Below are positions 7,737 to 15,828 of a DNA stretch of 33,487 bases, in pieces; the stretch's first letter is position 1; each line of letters opens with the position of its first letter. The stretch comes from Caulobacteraceae bacterium (lineage in GTDB: Bacteria; Pseudomonadota; Alphaproteobacteria; Caulobacterales; Caulobacteraceae), in contig CANJLH010000031.1 in NCBI GenBank assembly GCA_947475415.1, positions 1-33,487 of the forward strand, in the 5' to 3' direction. The position numbers were made by a program, and so were the translations under genes. The notes below the pieces were generated by a model that was given only the letters and a program-made list of their open reading frames with translations, had not been told where the DNA came from and searched no databases.

Positions 7737-8582
7737 ATGATGACCTTTGCTGGGTCATTGCGGAAAATTTTCGCACATTCAGTTCTGGGGCTGATCGCTT
7801 GCGTTTCCATGGCGTCCACCGACGCCTTGGCCATGCGGGTTTCACCCATGGTGTCGGAACTGACCACTGCGGGCGCCGGTTCGACCGCCCGCGTTGAGGT
7901 GGGCAACGTAGGTTCCGTGGCGCTGCCGTTCGAGACCCTGATCACCCGGCTGGACACCGACGCCAACGGCGATCTGATTGAGGTCCCCGCAGACGAGAAT
8001 TTCCTGGTCTTTCCGCCCCAGGGCGTGGTGCCGGTCGGCGGTCGCCAGGTCGTGAGAGTGCAATGGGTCGGGGAACCCAAGATCGACGTCAGCCGCGCCT
8101 ACTATCTCTGGGTCCGCCAGCTGCCCGTGAATGTCGACCCGTCGCAATCTCAGAGCGGCGGCTCGGTGTCGGTGACTGTCCTCTACACCATGAAGGCCCT
8201 GGTGGTCGTCGCCCCTCCCGGCGCGGAGCCCAAGGTTCAGTTGGTCTCGGCCAAGCCGGTCATGGCTGCGCCGCCGGCGCCCAAAATCGATCCCAAGCTC
8301 GCCCAGAGCGCGCCCGCCGCGCCGCCGCCTTCCGAGCCGGCTCTCGAGATCACTGTGGTCAACAGCGGCAAACGCTACGCCCTGATGAGTGGGGCGACCT
8401 GGAACATCGCCGGCACCGACACGGCGGGCAAGCCGTTCACGATGCAACTCAGCGGCCAGCAAGTCGCCGATAGCGTCGGTGTGGGTTATCTCGCGCCAGC
8501 CGGCGGACGGCGTACGTTCACCGTTCCAACGGGTGTTGCGCTCGACAAGTCCAAGCCGGTCACGGTGAGGTTCACCAAATGA
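7737..8582 (+). CDS. Periplasmic pilus chaperone (CsuC-like)
   Basis: The chaperone folds and caps SCPU subunits in the periplasm before delivery to the usher. I choose ATG 7737 (or the adjacent ATG 7740), giving 281 residues. It puts the signal peptide (LGLIACVSMASTDALA) at the N-terminus and has a G-rich ribosome site. Domain 1 begins MRVSPMVSELTTAG and carries the family pattern FLVFPPQGVVPVGGRQVVRV. Domain 2 begins near VLYTMKALVVVAPPG and ends with KPVTVRFTK. Domain 2 holds a Pro/Ala-rich insertion of about 30 residues (8255-8345) that is not typical. The stop overlaps the usher start as ATGA (8579-8582), coupling the two assembly proteins. Family assignment is strong. Confidence 0.88.
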   Translation: MMTFAGSLRKIFAHSVLGLIACVSMASTDALAMRVSPMVSELTTAGAGSTARVEVGNVGSVALPFETLITRLDTDANGDLIEVPADENFLVFPPQGVVPVGGRQVVRVQWVGEPKIDVSRAYYLWVRQLPVNVDPSQSQSGGSVSVTVLYTMKALVVVAPPGAEPKVQLVSAKPVMAAPPAPKIDPKLAQSAPAAPPPSEPALEITVVNSGKRYALMSGATWNIAGTDTAGKPFTMQLSGQQVADSVGVGYLAPAGGRRTFTVPTGVALDKSKPVTVRFTK

Positions 8583-11182
8583 ACCGCGCCGTGCGCCGCG
8601 CCCGGCTTGCGGCGTGGCTATTTGTCTGCGCGACCGCATGCGGTGAAGCGCAGGCGGCCAGCGAAACCAAGTCTCTCGCGGGCCCGCAGGATCGGGTCGC
8701 GAGCCTGTCGAGGCTTGTCGAAACTGAGCTCAAGCTCAGTGTCAGCAAGCCTGCATCCATCGCCGCACCAGAGGGGCGCCGGCGCGACATCAACCCGTAC
8801 AATCGCGACGTCGCGATGACGGCGCCCCTGGCCTATAACCGACGCATCCTCGGCGAAGTGCCCGTCATGCTCACCAAGGACGACAGGCTGCTTGCCGACA
8901 GCGAAGGCTTTAGGGCGCTGATCAGCCCTCTGTTGACCGAAGCGGCGCGGTTGGAACTCGCACAGGTGCTGGCAGGTAAAAGCGAGTTCGAGCCAGGCGC
9001 GCTTAAGCCGGCAGGTATCGAAGTTGAATATGATCCGGCCCAGCTGTCACTTCAGGTCGTGAGGATCGAGGCTTTCAAGCGGTTGCCGGAAGACCTTTTC
9101 CGTGGCGGCCGCGCAGAAGCGCCGGAACAGGCGCCGGAGGCGTTCAGCGCCTATCTGAACGGCGATTTGGCGGTCGACCGGCGCAAATCGGTTGGCAAGG
9201 TGGAGACCCCGAGCATCTTTCTGAACGGCGCGGTCCGCTACAGGAACCTGGTGTTCGAATCGGACATCACCGGCCAGGAAGACAATTCCACGGGCGACTA
9301 TCGGATCGATCGGCGCTACGCGCGGCTGGTTTATGACGAGCCTGAAGATTATCGCCGCTGGTATCTGGGTGACCTTGATCCCGAAATTCGCGGCAGTCAG
9401 GGTTATGTCGAGCTGGGCGGCCTGGGGGTCGCGCGCCAGAAGCGTCGGTTCGAAGCTTTCCGCAGCAATGTCCTGGGCGGTTCGCGCCTGCTGGTGCTGG
9501 ATGACACGGCGATTGTCCGGGTGTCGCGCAATGGCGTGTTCGTACGCGAATTTCGGCTCGATCCGGGTCAATATGACCTGCGCAACGTCCCGCTGGATAC
9601 CGGAAGCAACGACGTCCAGGTGGAAATACAAGAGCGGTCTGGTCGCAGGCAGCAGTTCAACTACAGCGCCTATCTGGACGCCATCGATCTTGAGCCAGGC
9701 GACTATGAGTACGGCGCCTATCTGGGATTCAGGAACGTCGGGGCGTTCGGTAGTCCTCGCTATGACAGCGGCGACGCGGCGTTCACCGGCTATTGGCGCA
9801 AAGCGTTCCTGAACCGACCTTCGCTGGGGCTCGGATTCCAGGCGTCGTCCGAGGTCCAGACCCTGACAGGCCAGTCTCAATTCATCCTCGCCAAGGGCTC
9901 GCGCCTGCAGGTCGACGGATCCGCCAGCCACAGCGATCAGGCCGGTTCGGGCTTCGCGCTCGCGGTCGGTTTCGACCACAGTGTCGACTCAGGCGACAAG
10001 GGCGCCAACTGGACACTGGTGGCGGAATACATCTCGGAAAACTTCGCCATGCTGGGCTCTGAACGAGGCGGCAATCAGACGTCCTTGTCGATCAGTGCGG
10101 GCTATTCGCGTCGGTTTTCGGCCGACTGGTCGGCCACGCTCAGCGGGGCTTACCATAAGAGCCGGGCGCAGGACTTCAACGATTCCTATAGTGTTAGCGC
10201 CTCGACCTCATACCGCATCTCCCCGCAATGGAGCGGTCAGCTTGGCGTCGAATATCGAGAATTGGGATCGCCCAGCCTGTTTGGCCGCAAGGCCGACGGC
10301 TTTGGCGTCAACGCCGCCCTGATCTGGACGCCCCGCTACAATCAACGCGGAGAGGCGCGCTACGATTCAGCGCGCAATTCCGGCAGCCTGCGATTCCAAC
10401 AGTCATCGGAAAATCGGGTCGGCAGCTTCGGATATGGCCTGAACACCTTCTTCGACGATGGGCCGGGTTCAATTTCCGGCCAGGTGGACTACACCGCCAA
10501 TCGGTTCGATGTTTCGTTGTCGCACACTCTGCTGGGTTCGAGCTTCAGTCGGCTGACGGATGAAGAGGTCACCACCCTGCGCGTGGGTTCGGCCATAGCG
10601 TTCGCTGGTGGCCATGTGGCGATCGGCCGGCGGATCAATGACAGTTTCGCCGTTGTATTTCCCCATGAAAGTCTCAGGGCAGGGGGCGTCATCGTCGGCC
10701 AGAACCTCGAAGGGGGCCGTTACACAGCCCGCAGCGGCGCGCTCGGCCCGGCGCTGTCCAACCAACTGACCGCCTATGTCAATCAGTCCGTGCGCTATGA
10801 CGCGCGCCAGGCGCCGCCCGGATATGACGTCGGCGACGGGGTCATGCGGGTGCGCCCCTCCTATCGCAGCGGCTACGCCATTCAGGTCGGAAGCGCAGCT
10901 TTTGTCAGCGCTCTGGGACATCTCGTGGGGGTCGACGGCAAGCCGATCGCACTGGCGTCCGGCCGAGTCCGGTCGCTGGACGATCCAAAGGCGGCGCCAG
11001 AGCCATTCTTCACCAACTCCGCCGGGCGGTTCGCCATTCAAGGGCTTGAACCCGGCAAACGCTACCGTGTTGAGTTGTTCGACGGTCCGTCGCGTGGCTT
11101 TGAGTTCATGCCGCCGAAGGATTCCACCGGCCTGGTCGACCTGAAGGTTGTGACTGCGCCCCAGTTCGCACAAGATCGATGA
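8579..11182 (+). CDS. Outer-membrane pilus usher (CsuD-like, archaic chaperone-usher)
   Basis: The usher is the outer-membrane pore through which subunits are polymerised. The protein has 867 residues, close to the family norm. The signal peptide (AAWLFVCATACGEAQA) is followed by an N-terminal periplasmic domain with AFSAYLNGDLAVD. A long beta-barrel region of repeated aromatic strands comes next (for example GDYEYGAYLGFRNVG, DWSATLSGAYHKS, RYNQRGEARYDSA), with the plug expected inside it. The C-terminal periplasmic part includes a small beta-sandwich (VDGKPIALASGRV and GRFAIQGLEPGKRYRVELFD). It overlaps the chaperone by 4 bp and the following adhesin by 4 bp. The set and order (chaperone, usher, two-domain subunit) match Acinetobacter csuC-csuD-csuE. 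Confidence 0.93.
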   Translation: MNRAVRRARLAAWLFVCATACGEAQAASETKSLAGPQDRVASLSRLVETELKLSVSKPASIAAPEGRRRDINPYNRDVAMTAPLAYNRRILGEVPVMLTKDDRLLADSEGFRALISPLLTEAARLELAQVLAGKSEFEPGALKPAGIEVEYDPAQLSLQVVRIEAFKRLPEDLFRGGRAEAPEQAPEAFSAYLNGDLAVDRRKSVGKVETPSIFLNGAVRYRNLVFESDITGQEDNSTGDYRIDRRYARLVYDEPEDYRRWYLGDLDPEIRGSQGYVELGGLGVARQKRRFEAFRSNVLGGSRLLVLDDTAIVRVSRNGVFVREFRLDPGQYDLRNVPLDTGSNDVQVEIQERSGRRQQFNYSAYLDAIDLEPGDYEYGAYLGFRNVGAFGSPRYDSGDAAFTGYWRKAFLNRPSLGLGFQASSEVQTLTGQSQFILAKGSRLQVDGSASHSDQAGSGFALAVGFDHSVDSGDKGANWTLVAEYISENFAMLGSERGGNQTSLSISAGYSRRFSADWSATLSGAYHKSRAQDFNDSYSVSASTSYRISPQWSGQLGVEYRELGSPSLFGRKADGFGVNAALIWTPRYNQRGEARYDSARNSGSLRFQQSSENRVGSFGYGLNTFFDDGPGSISGQVDYTANRFDVSLSHTLLGSSFSRLTDEEVTTLRVGSAIAFAGGHVAIGRRINDSFAVVFPHESLRAGGVIVGQNLEGGRYTARSGALGPALSNQLTAYVNQSVRYDARQAPPGYDVGDGVMRVRPSYRSGYAIQVGSAAFVSALGHLVGVDGKPIALASGRVRSLDDPKAAPEPFFTNSAGRFAIQGLEPGKRYRVELFDGPSRGFEFMPPKDSTGLVDLKVVTAPQFAQDR

Positions 11183-12093
11183 AGCGGGAGGCGAATGCCA
11201 TGGCGTCACGATCCGGGTTGATTGCGCTCGCGACGGCTGTCGCAGTGGCCGCGGCAGGCTCCGCGCAGGCGGCCTGCGTGCTTTCAATCGAGCCCAGCCA
11301 TGATGAGTGGCGAATTCGCTTCGACCCGTTCGCGGACGACGCCGCCCAGCGCCAGTTCGACGTTGCTCTGGTCAATCGAGGTGACTCAAGTTGCGAGGGC
11401 GATGCAAGCTTCAATCTGCGCAGCGATCCCTTTGGCTTGACCAAGGCCGGGGAGACCGAACGTTTGAACTATGTGCTGGTGGATGAGGACGGTGGTGTCG
11501 ACGTCACCCCGCGCACCGGCCGGAGCGCGCACCGACTGAACGCCCGCTCGATCAATATTGCTGCGGGCGAGCGCAAGCTGATGCGCTACAGCTTCGCTGC
11601 TGCTGCCAACGCCTTGCTGTCGAGCGGACTTTATTCGCAAAACGCATTCATATCTGTCGAGACCGCCGACGGCGCGCCTCTTGCGGAGAGGCCGGTGACC
11701 CTGGCGGTGAGTGTCACGCCGACCGCGGTGATGGGGCTCAAGGGCGAGTTCCAGCGCAGCAACGGCGGCGCCCGGATCGACCTCGGCGAACTCACGTCGG
11801 GCAGCCGCTCGCTCAACACCTCGCTCTATGTAATGAGCACGGGAGGGTATTCGGTCAGCGTTCAGTCCGCCAACCATGGACGGCTGCGCCTGGGTTTGAG
11901 CGACTGGTACCTGGACTACAGCCTAGGCGTTGGCGACCGGACGATGGATCTGGCCCAGGGCGGCTCCATTCAGGTGGTGTCGAACCGAAGCCGCTATGAT
12001 GACTATGCGTTGAGCGTCAAGCTTGGGAACACCCAGACGCTTCGCGCCGGCCAGTATTCCGACGTGATCACCTTCACGATCGCCGCTCTTTAG
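11179..12093 (+). CDS. Two-domain SCPU protein, probable tip adhesin (CsuE-like)
   Basis: The product has 304 residues, about twice the size of a single-domain pilin and similar to CsuE tip adhesins. A signal peptide ends near AGSAQA (about residue 31); a second start at residue 8 (11200) would also fit. The first domain begins ACVLSIEPSHDEWRIRFDP and contains a second cysteine (DSSCEG). The second domain, from about residue 180 (VMGLKGEFQRSNGGARIDLG) to the end (GQYSDVITFTI), looks like the SCPU polymerisation domain. The start overlaps the usher stop by 4 bp. A two-domain subunit encoded right after the usher is the usual place for the tip adhesin of archaic pili. The ligand cannot be read from the sequence. 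Confidence 0.75.
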   Translation: MKREANAMASRSGLIALATAVAVAAAGSAQAACVLSIEPSHDEWRIRFDPFADDAAQRQFDVALVNRGDSSCEGDASFNLRSDPFGLTKAGETERLNYVLVDEDGGVDVTPRTGRSAHRLNARSINIAAGERKLMRYSFAAAANALLSSGLYSQNAFISVETADGAPLAERPVTLAVSVTPTAVMGLKGEFQRSNGGARIDLGELTSGSRSLNTSLYVMSTGGYSVSVQSANHGRLRLGLSDWYLDYSLGVGDRTMDLAQGGSIQVVSNRSRYDDYALSVKLGNTQTLRAGQYSDVITFTIAAL

Positions 12094-12183
12094 AGCCGAA
12101 GCGAAGATCGCCTCTGGCGGTCAATCCGGACTTAGGGAATAGTTGCGACGGTCGTGGTGAGGTCGCCACGTCGAGACGCCGCC

Positions 12184-12606
12184 ATGAACCAGTCCCCGCG
12201 CCGCAATATGATCGCCCTTGCGTCTGTCGCCGCCGTCCTGACGGCGGCGCCGGCCAAGGCTGAAGATGCGCAGGGCGCCGTGACCTTTCAGGTCCGCGCG
12301 ACGGTGCCGATGGCCTGTTGGGTCAAGCCAGCTGACGCCGTTGTCGCGGGCGACGGCGCCGCCGGAACCGTGGTCGAGGCCTGCAACAGCGCCGGCGGTT
12401 TCTCGGTCTGGGCCAGCTATCGCCCCCTGCAGTTCAATGAGAGCGCCACGCTCTCCTATGACGGTCATCAGGTCGAATTGTCCAAGGCGGGGCAGCAGTT
12501 GCTACGCCATTCCGCCTCGGCGGCGATCCGCACGGTGAGTTTCAGCTTCGGTAAGGTCGAACTGGCCGCACCGCTGGTGCTGGCGCTCACCATCCAGCCG
12601 ATCTGA
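12184..12606 (+). CDS. Small SCPU-like pilus subunit
   Basis: With ATG 12184 the product has 140 residues. A signal peptide (NMIALASVAAVLTAAPAKA) is cleaved near residue 26. The mature part is beta-rich: AVTFQVRATVPMACWV as first strand, a cysteine pair (MACWV and VEACNS), and a last strand LVLALTIQPI. It is smaller than the other three subunits. A GTG start at 12154 is possible but only adds residues ahead of the signal peptide. The gene lies 90 bp after the tip adhesin, so it may be expressed from its own signal or as the last operon member. A minor subunit or terminator of pilus growth is plausible; function is inferred from context and fold-like features. Confidence 0.62.
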   Translation: MNQSPRRNMIALASVAAVLTAAPAKAEDAQGAVTFQVRATVPMACWVKPADAVVAGDGAAGTVVEACNSAGGFSVWASYRPLQFNESATLSYDGHQVELSKAGQQLLRHSASAAIRTVSFSFGKVELAAPLVLALTIQPI

Positions 12607-12613
12607 CGCCCCT

Positions 12614-13432
12614 TTACGGGTGCAGCAGCTCCCAGCTTCCGGTGTCCTTCGACCGCTGAAATCCCGTCGCCGCGAGCGCTCCGCCGTCTACGCGCAGGTG
12701 GATACCGGTGAGATATGAGGCCATATCCGAGCAAAGGAAGGCCACCAGCCCGCCGTACTCCTCCGCATCGCCCATACGTCGCAGCGGAATATAGCGTTCT
12801 CGGGCCGCCGCGGTTTCCGGTGTTTCCGCGCCGAATCGGGTGATGCCCGGGGTGCGCACCATGTCCGGCGCCAAGGCGAGCACCCGGATGCCGTCGTCTG
12901 CGAGTTCCGCGGCCATTGAGGATGTGAAATTGATCATGCCCGCCTTGCAGGCCGCATAGACGGCGAAGCCGGGCGCGCCGCGGGTTCCCTCGACCGACGA
13001 GACATTGATGATCACGCCGCCACGCTTGCCTTCGCGCATGACCTTCACCGCAGCGTAGGTCGCAGCGAGCATGCTGACCAGGTTCATGTCGATGTGCTTG
13101 CGCCAGCTTTTCTCGATGGAGTCCATGAAATTGCGTTTGCTGACGCCGCCGGCGTTGTTGACCAGGATGTCCACCCGTCCGAACGCCTTCGCCGCCTGTT
13201 CAACCAGGGATTCAAGCTGGTCCGTGAGAAGGGCGTTGGTTTCCACAAAGAGGGCGCGGCGGCCCAAGGCCTCGACCTCGGCCACGGTCTTTGCCGCCGC
13301 CTCTGCGTCGATGTCGCCGATCACCACATCCGCGCCGTAGCGGGCCAGGCTGATAGCCGCATAGGCGCCCAGACCGCTCGCGCCGGCGGTCACCACTGCG
13401 ACGCGGTCTGTCAGGTCGATACCTTGTGTCAT
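12614..13432 (-). CDS. Short-chain dehydrogenase/reductase (SDR) family oxidoreductase
   Basis: This is a classical SDR of 272 residues that uses NAD(P)H to oxidise or reduce a hydroxyl or keto group; the substrate is unknown. The cofactor glycine motif appears as TAGASGLGAYAA near the N-terminus, the NNAGG motif follows, and the catalytic Ser and YxxxK are in NVSSVEG and YAACK. Further on there are a PDMVRTPG segment and the C-terminal LTGIHLRVDGG. I chose ATG 13432 because GAGGAG lies six bases upstream; a longer start at 13456 has no such site. It is 68 bp downstream of fliP on the same strand, so it may be read through from the flagellar genes without a functional link. Confidence 0.9.
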   Translation of the reverse strand: MTQGIDLTDRVAVVTAGASGLGAYAAISLARYGADVVIGDIDAEAAAKTVAEVEALGRRALFVETNALLTDQLESLVEQAAKAFGRVDILVNNAGGVSKRNFMDSIEKSWRKHIDMNLVSMLAATYAAVKVMREGKRGGVIINVSSVEGTRGAPGFAVYAACKAGMINFTSSMAAELADDGIRVLALAPDMVRTPGITRFGAETPETAAARERYIPLRRMGDAEEYGGLVAFLCSDMASYLTGIHLRVDGGALAATGFQRSKDTGSWELLHP

Positions 13433-13500
13433 GTCTTGCTCCTCGCCAACGCTCACGGACCATGTCCGATCAGCACAGGCTCAGCAAGCCGAAGGCGTCG

Positions 13501-14298
13501 TCATCCGCCTCCAGCGCCATGCTGGAAGCTTTCCACCAGGCTTCCGCAGACAAGTCGCCATCCATCCACCAGCACGAAGAAGATCAGCTTGAATGGCAGG
13601 GACACCACCACGGGCGGCAGCATCATCATGCCCATGCTCATCAGCACGCTGGCCACCACGAGGTCGATGACCAGGAAGGGCACGAACAGCAGGAAGCCGA
13701 TCTCGAAGGCGCGCTTCAGCTCCGAAATCATGAAGGCCGGGGTGACGACGCGCAGCGGCGTTTCGGCGAGGGTTTTGGGTTTGGGGATCTTGGACAGGCG
13801 CACGAACAACGCCAGGTCCTCGCGGTCGACTTGGGCCAACATGAAGGTCTTCACCGGCGCGCCAGCGGCGTCGAATGCCTGGGGCAGCTCCATTTGCTGG
13901 TCGAGCAGGGGACGGACACCTTCGTCGTAGGCCCGCTGGAAGGTGGGACCCATGACGATGGCGGTGAGGAACAGGGCCAGCGAAATGATCACTGCGTTGG
14001 GCGGACTCTGCTGCAGGCCAAGCGCGGTGCGCAATAGCGACAGGACCACCACAATGCGGACGAAGGAGGTGGTCATGATGACGATGGATGGCGCCAGAGA
14101 CAAAACCGTCATCAGGCCCACCAGCTGGACCACGCGCTCGGTCAGGCCAGCGCCGGTGCCCAGATTGATATTGATCGCTTGGGCTGCCGCAGCGGCCGGA
14201 AAGATCAGGGCCGCCAGGGTGGTCAGAGCGGCCAGGACGAAGGCCGTGCGCCAGTCCCGCGCGGGCATGGTCCGGATGGCGCGGAACAGGTCACGCAT
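13501..14298 (-). CDS. fliP: FliP, flagellar type III export gate protein
   Basis: FliP forms, with FliQ and FliR, the helical export gate in the inner membrane of the basal body. The protein has 265 residues: a cleavable signal peptide (LIFPAAAAAQA), the conserved MTVLSLAPSIVIMTTSF, a helix with VVLSLLRTALGLQQSPPNAVI, a periplasmic region, and the C-terminal pair of helices (FLLFVPFLVIDLVVASVLMSMGMMMLPPV). All these are family hallmarks. It overlaps fliO by 8 bp (14291-14298), so the two are coupled. The same-strand SDR gene follows. Very confident. Confidence 0.97.
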   Translation of the reverse strand: MRDLFRAIRTMPARDWRTAFVLAALTTLAALIFPAAAAAQAININLGTGAGLTERVVQLVGLMTVLSLAPSIVIMTTSFVRIVVVLSLLRTALGLQQSPPNAVIISLALFLTAIVMGPTFQRAYDEGVRPLLDQQMELPQAFDAAGAPVKTFMLAQVDREDLALFVRLSKIPKPKTLAETPLRVVTPAFMISELKRAFEIGFLLFVPFLVIDLVVASVLMSMGMMMLPPVVVSLPFKLIFFVLVDGWRLVCGSLVESFQHGAGGG

Positions 14299-14557
14299 CG
14301 CGCGCCTCCCGGGCCAGCTGGCGGCCTTCGCCCAGCAACAGCAGTCGTTCCTCGCCGTCCATGGAGATGATCACCAGTCGACGGGCCGGATCGAGGATCA
14401 GGGTCTCCACCACCGCCAGCCGCCGCTCCGCCCGCTTGGGCGTCAACCGGGCGATGGCGTCAGGTCCGAAGCGGCGCAGCCCCACCGCGGCCAGACCGAT
14501 TAGCCCTAGGGTGAGCGCCAGGGCGAAGGCGGCTCTGACGAAATCGGCGAAATCCAT
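14291..14557 (-). CDS. fliO: FliO, flagellar export apparatus assembly protein
   Basis: FliO is a small membrane protein that helps the FliP ring assemble. The product has 88 residues: one transmembrane helix at about residues 8-26 (AAFALALTLGLIGLAAVGL), then a cytoplasmic domain with RRLAVVETLILDPARRLVII and a final LLLLGEG strand typical of the FliO C-terminal domain. It lies directly upstream of and overlaps fliP, and is divergent from flgB across about 100 bp that contain a CtrA-type site. Placed about 60 bp downstream of that site, it is the best candidate for CtrA-dependent expression from this intergenic region. Confidence 0.9.
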   Translation of the reverse strand: MDFADFVRAAFALALTLGLIGLAAVGLRRFGPDAIARLTPKRAERRLAVVETLILDPARRLVIISMDGEERLLLLGEGRQLAREARDA

Positions 14558-14617
14558 GGCGTCGCACTGGGTTGGGCGGCCTTTCTGCGCCGCTGGACCC
14601 GGATGTGCCGCAAGGGT

Positions 14618-14634
14618 GTTAAGGAGCGATTAAC
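14618..14634. promoter_or_regulatory. CtrA-type binding site between fliO and flgB
   Basis: GTTAA-GGAGCGA-TTAAC is a perfect TTAA-N7-TTAAC site, the consensus for the Caulobacterales cell-cycle regulator CtrA. It reads the same on both strands apart from the spacer. For fliO the distance fits a site over the -35 region with a leader of about 30 bases. For flgB the ATG is only 22 bp away, so activation in that direction would need a leaderless message or another promoter. Confidence 0.7.
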
Positions 14635-14656
14635 CCTATTTCTTCACTCTTAAACC

Positions 14657-15067
14657 ATGGACCTTGGCGCGATCCCGCTGTTTTCGATGCTGCGCGACCG
14701 GCTCGGCTACCTCAATGAGCGCCAGCGGGTTATCGCAGAGAACGTGTCGAACTCGGACACCCCGGGCTTCACGCCGGGCGATCTGAAGCCCTTCACCTTT
14801 TCGTCCGCGATGCAGGGCGCAAAAGCGACAGCCATGGCCCCGGTGGCGACTCAGCCGGGCCACATCACGCCCCCGCATGCGCGCCAGAGCACCTACAAAT
14901 CGATCCGCACCAAGGATTCCGAAACCACCCTCGACGGAAATTCCGTCGTTCTGGAGGAGGAGATGATGCGGATGAGCGAGGCGCGGATGAACTATGACGC
15001 GGCCATCAGCTTCTACCAGAAGTCCATGAACCTGATCCGTCTCGCGGCCAAGCCGGCCGGCCGATAG
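14657..15067 (+). CDS. flgB: FlgB, flagellar proximal rod protein
   Basis: FlgB is a proximal rod subunit, exported by the flagellar type III system and assembled onto the MS-ring/FliE. The product has 136 residues. The rod-family N-terminal motif is seen in RQRVIAENVSNSDTPGF, and the C-terminal helix in YDAAISFYQKSMNLIRLAA. It is the first gene of flgB-flgC-fliE with short gaps (11 and 14 bp). The start at MDLGAIPLFSML fits the family and lies just downstream of the CtrA-type site at 14618-14634. Confidence 0.96.
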   Translation: MDLGAIPLFSMLRDRLGYLNERQRVIAENVSNSDTPGFTPGDLKPFTFSSAMQGAKATAMAPVATQPGHITPPHARQSTYKSIRTKDSETTLDGNSVVLEEEMMRMSEARMNYDAAISFYQKSMNLIRLAAKPAGR

Positions 15068-15078
15068 GGAGCGCCTAG

Positions 15079-15498
15079 ATGCCGGAGATCAAGTCCAACG
15101 CCGCCTCGGCCCAGGCCATCGCCTCCACCGCGTTGCGCGCCCAGCAGGCGCGGATGCGGATCATCGCCGAGAATATCGCCAACGCCAATTCCACGTCGCG
15201 GACGGCCGGCGGAGATCCTTACCGGCGCCAGGCCGCGGTGTTCCGTCCCGACAAGATGGAGGCCGGCACCGGGGTTAAGCTGGCCCGGGTGGAACCCGAC
15301 CGGACCGCCTTCAAGACCGAGTACAGTCCCGGCCATCCGTCAGCCGACGCCAAGGGCTATGTGAAGCTGCCCAACGTCGACACGCTGATCGAGGCCATGG
15401 ATATGCGCAACGCCCAGCGGGCCTATGAGGCCAACCTGAACGTCATCGAGACCTCGCGCGCGATGGAATCGCGCACCCTCGACCTTCTGAAGCGCTAG
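15079..15498 (+). CDS. flgC: FlgC, flagellar proximal rod protein
   Basis: FlgC is the second proximal rod subunit. The product has 139 residues, with the conserved N-terminal helix and rod motif (RMRIIAENIANANSTSRT), GGDPYRRQ, the central VKLPNVDTLIEAMDM and the C-terminal helix (AQRAYEANLNVIETSRAM). All are typical of the family. It lies 11 bp after flgB and 14 bp before fliE in one transcription unit. Confidence 0.97.
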   Translation: MPEIKSNAASAQAIASTALRAQQARMRIIAENIANANSTSRTAGGDPYRRQAAVFRPDKMEAGTGVKLARVEPDRTAFKTEYSPGHPSADAKGYVKLPNVDTLIEAMDMRNAQRAYEANLNVIETSRAMESRTLDLLKR

Positions 15499-15512
15499 GG
15501 TAGGGACCGGTC

Positions 15513-15815
15513 ATGATCACGCCCCTGTCGGTCGCCAAAGCCTACGCCGCGGTGCAGAGTCAGGCCGCAGCGCTCGCCCCGGCGGCCGCCGAGCCCGCCG
15601 GCGGTTTCGCCGAGATTCTCAAGTCGACGCTGGCGGATGTCGCCTCCAACACCCGCGCCGCCGAGACCCAGATGGTCAAGCAGGTGCAGGGCAAGGCCGA
15701 GCTGGTGGATGTGGCCACCGCCATCTCCGCGGCCGAGGCCAGCCTGGAGACGGTGATGGCCGTGCGCGACCAGGTGATCAACGCCTACCAGGAAATCATG
15801 CGCATGCCGATCTGA
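15513..15815 (+). CDS. fliE: FliE, flagellar hook-basal body junction protein
   Basis: FliE joins the MS-ring to the rod and is needed early for export of rod proteins. The product has 100 residues; the N-terminal part is Ala-rich and the conserved C-terminal half (VDVATAISAAEASLETVMAV and VINAYQEIMRMPI) is diagnostic. It is the last gene of flgB-flgC-fliE and faces the crotonase gene tail to tail with only 13 bp between them. Confidence 0.95.
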   Translation: MITPLSVAKAYAAVQSQAAALAPAAAEPAGGFAEILKSTLADVASNTRAAETQMVKQVQGKAELVDVATAISAAEASLETVMAVRDQVINAYQEIMRMPI

Positions 15816-15828
15816 CGGCGGCGCGCGG

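Noticed and set aside
7526..7897. Plus-strand open frame of 123 codons between pilin and chaperone
   Set aside because: It overlaps the chaperone signal peptide in another frame, spans the hairpin at 7541-7562 and has no similarity to a pilin or regulator.
9047..9979. Minus-strand open frame of 310 codons inside the usher gene
   Set aside because: It lies wholly opposite a well-supported usher coding region; it has no recognisable domain, and long antisense frames are common in GC-rich DNA.
12607..12613. Terminator between the last pilus gene and the convergent SDR gene
   Set aside because: The gap is seven bases and nearby GC stems are short and imperfect with no T-run.
13094..13930. Plus-strand open frame of 278 codons across SDR and fliP
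   Set aside because: It is antisense to two firmly identified genes and crosses their intergenic gap; low-complexity His/Gln/Arg composition is typical of a shadow frame.
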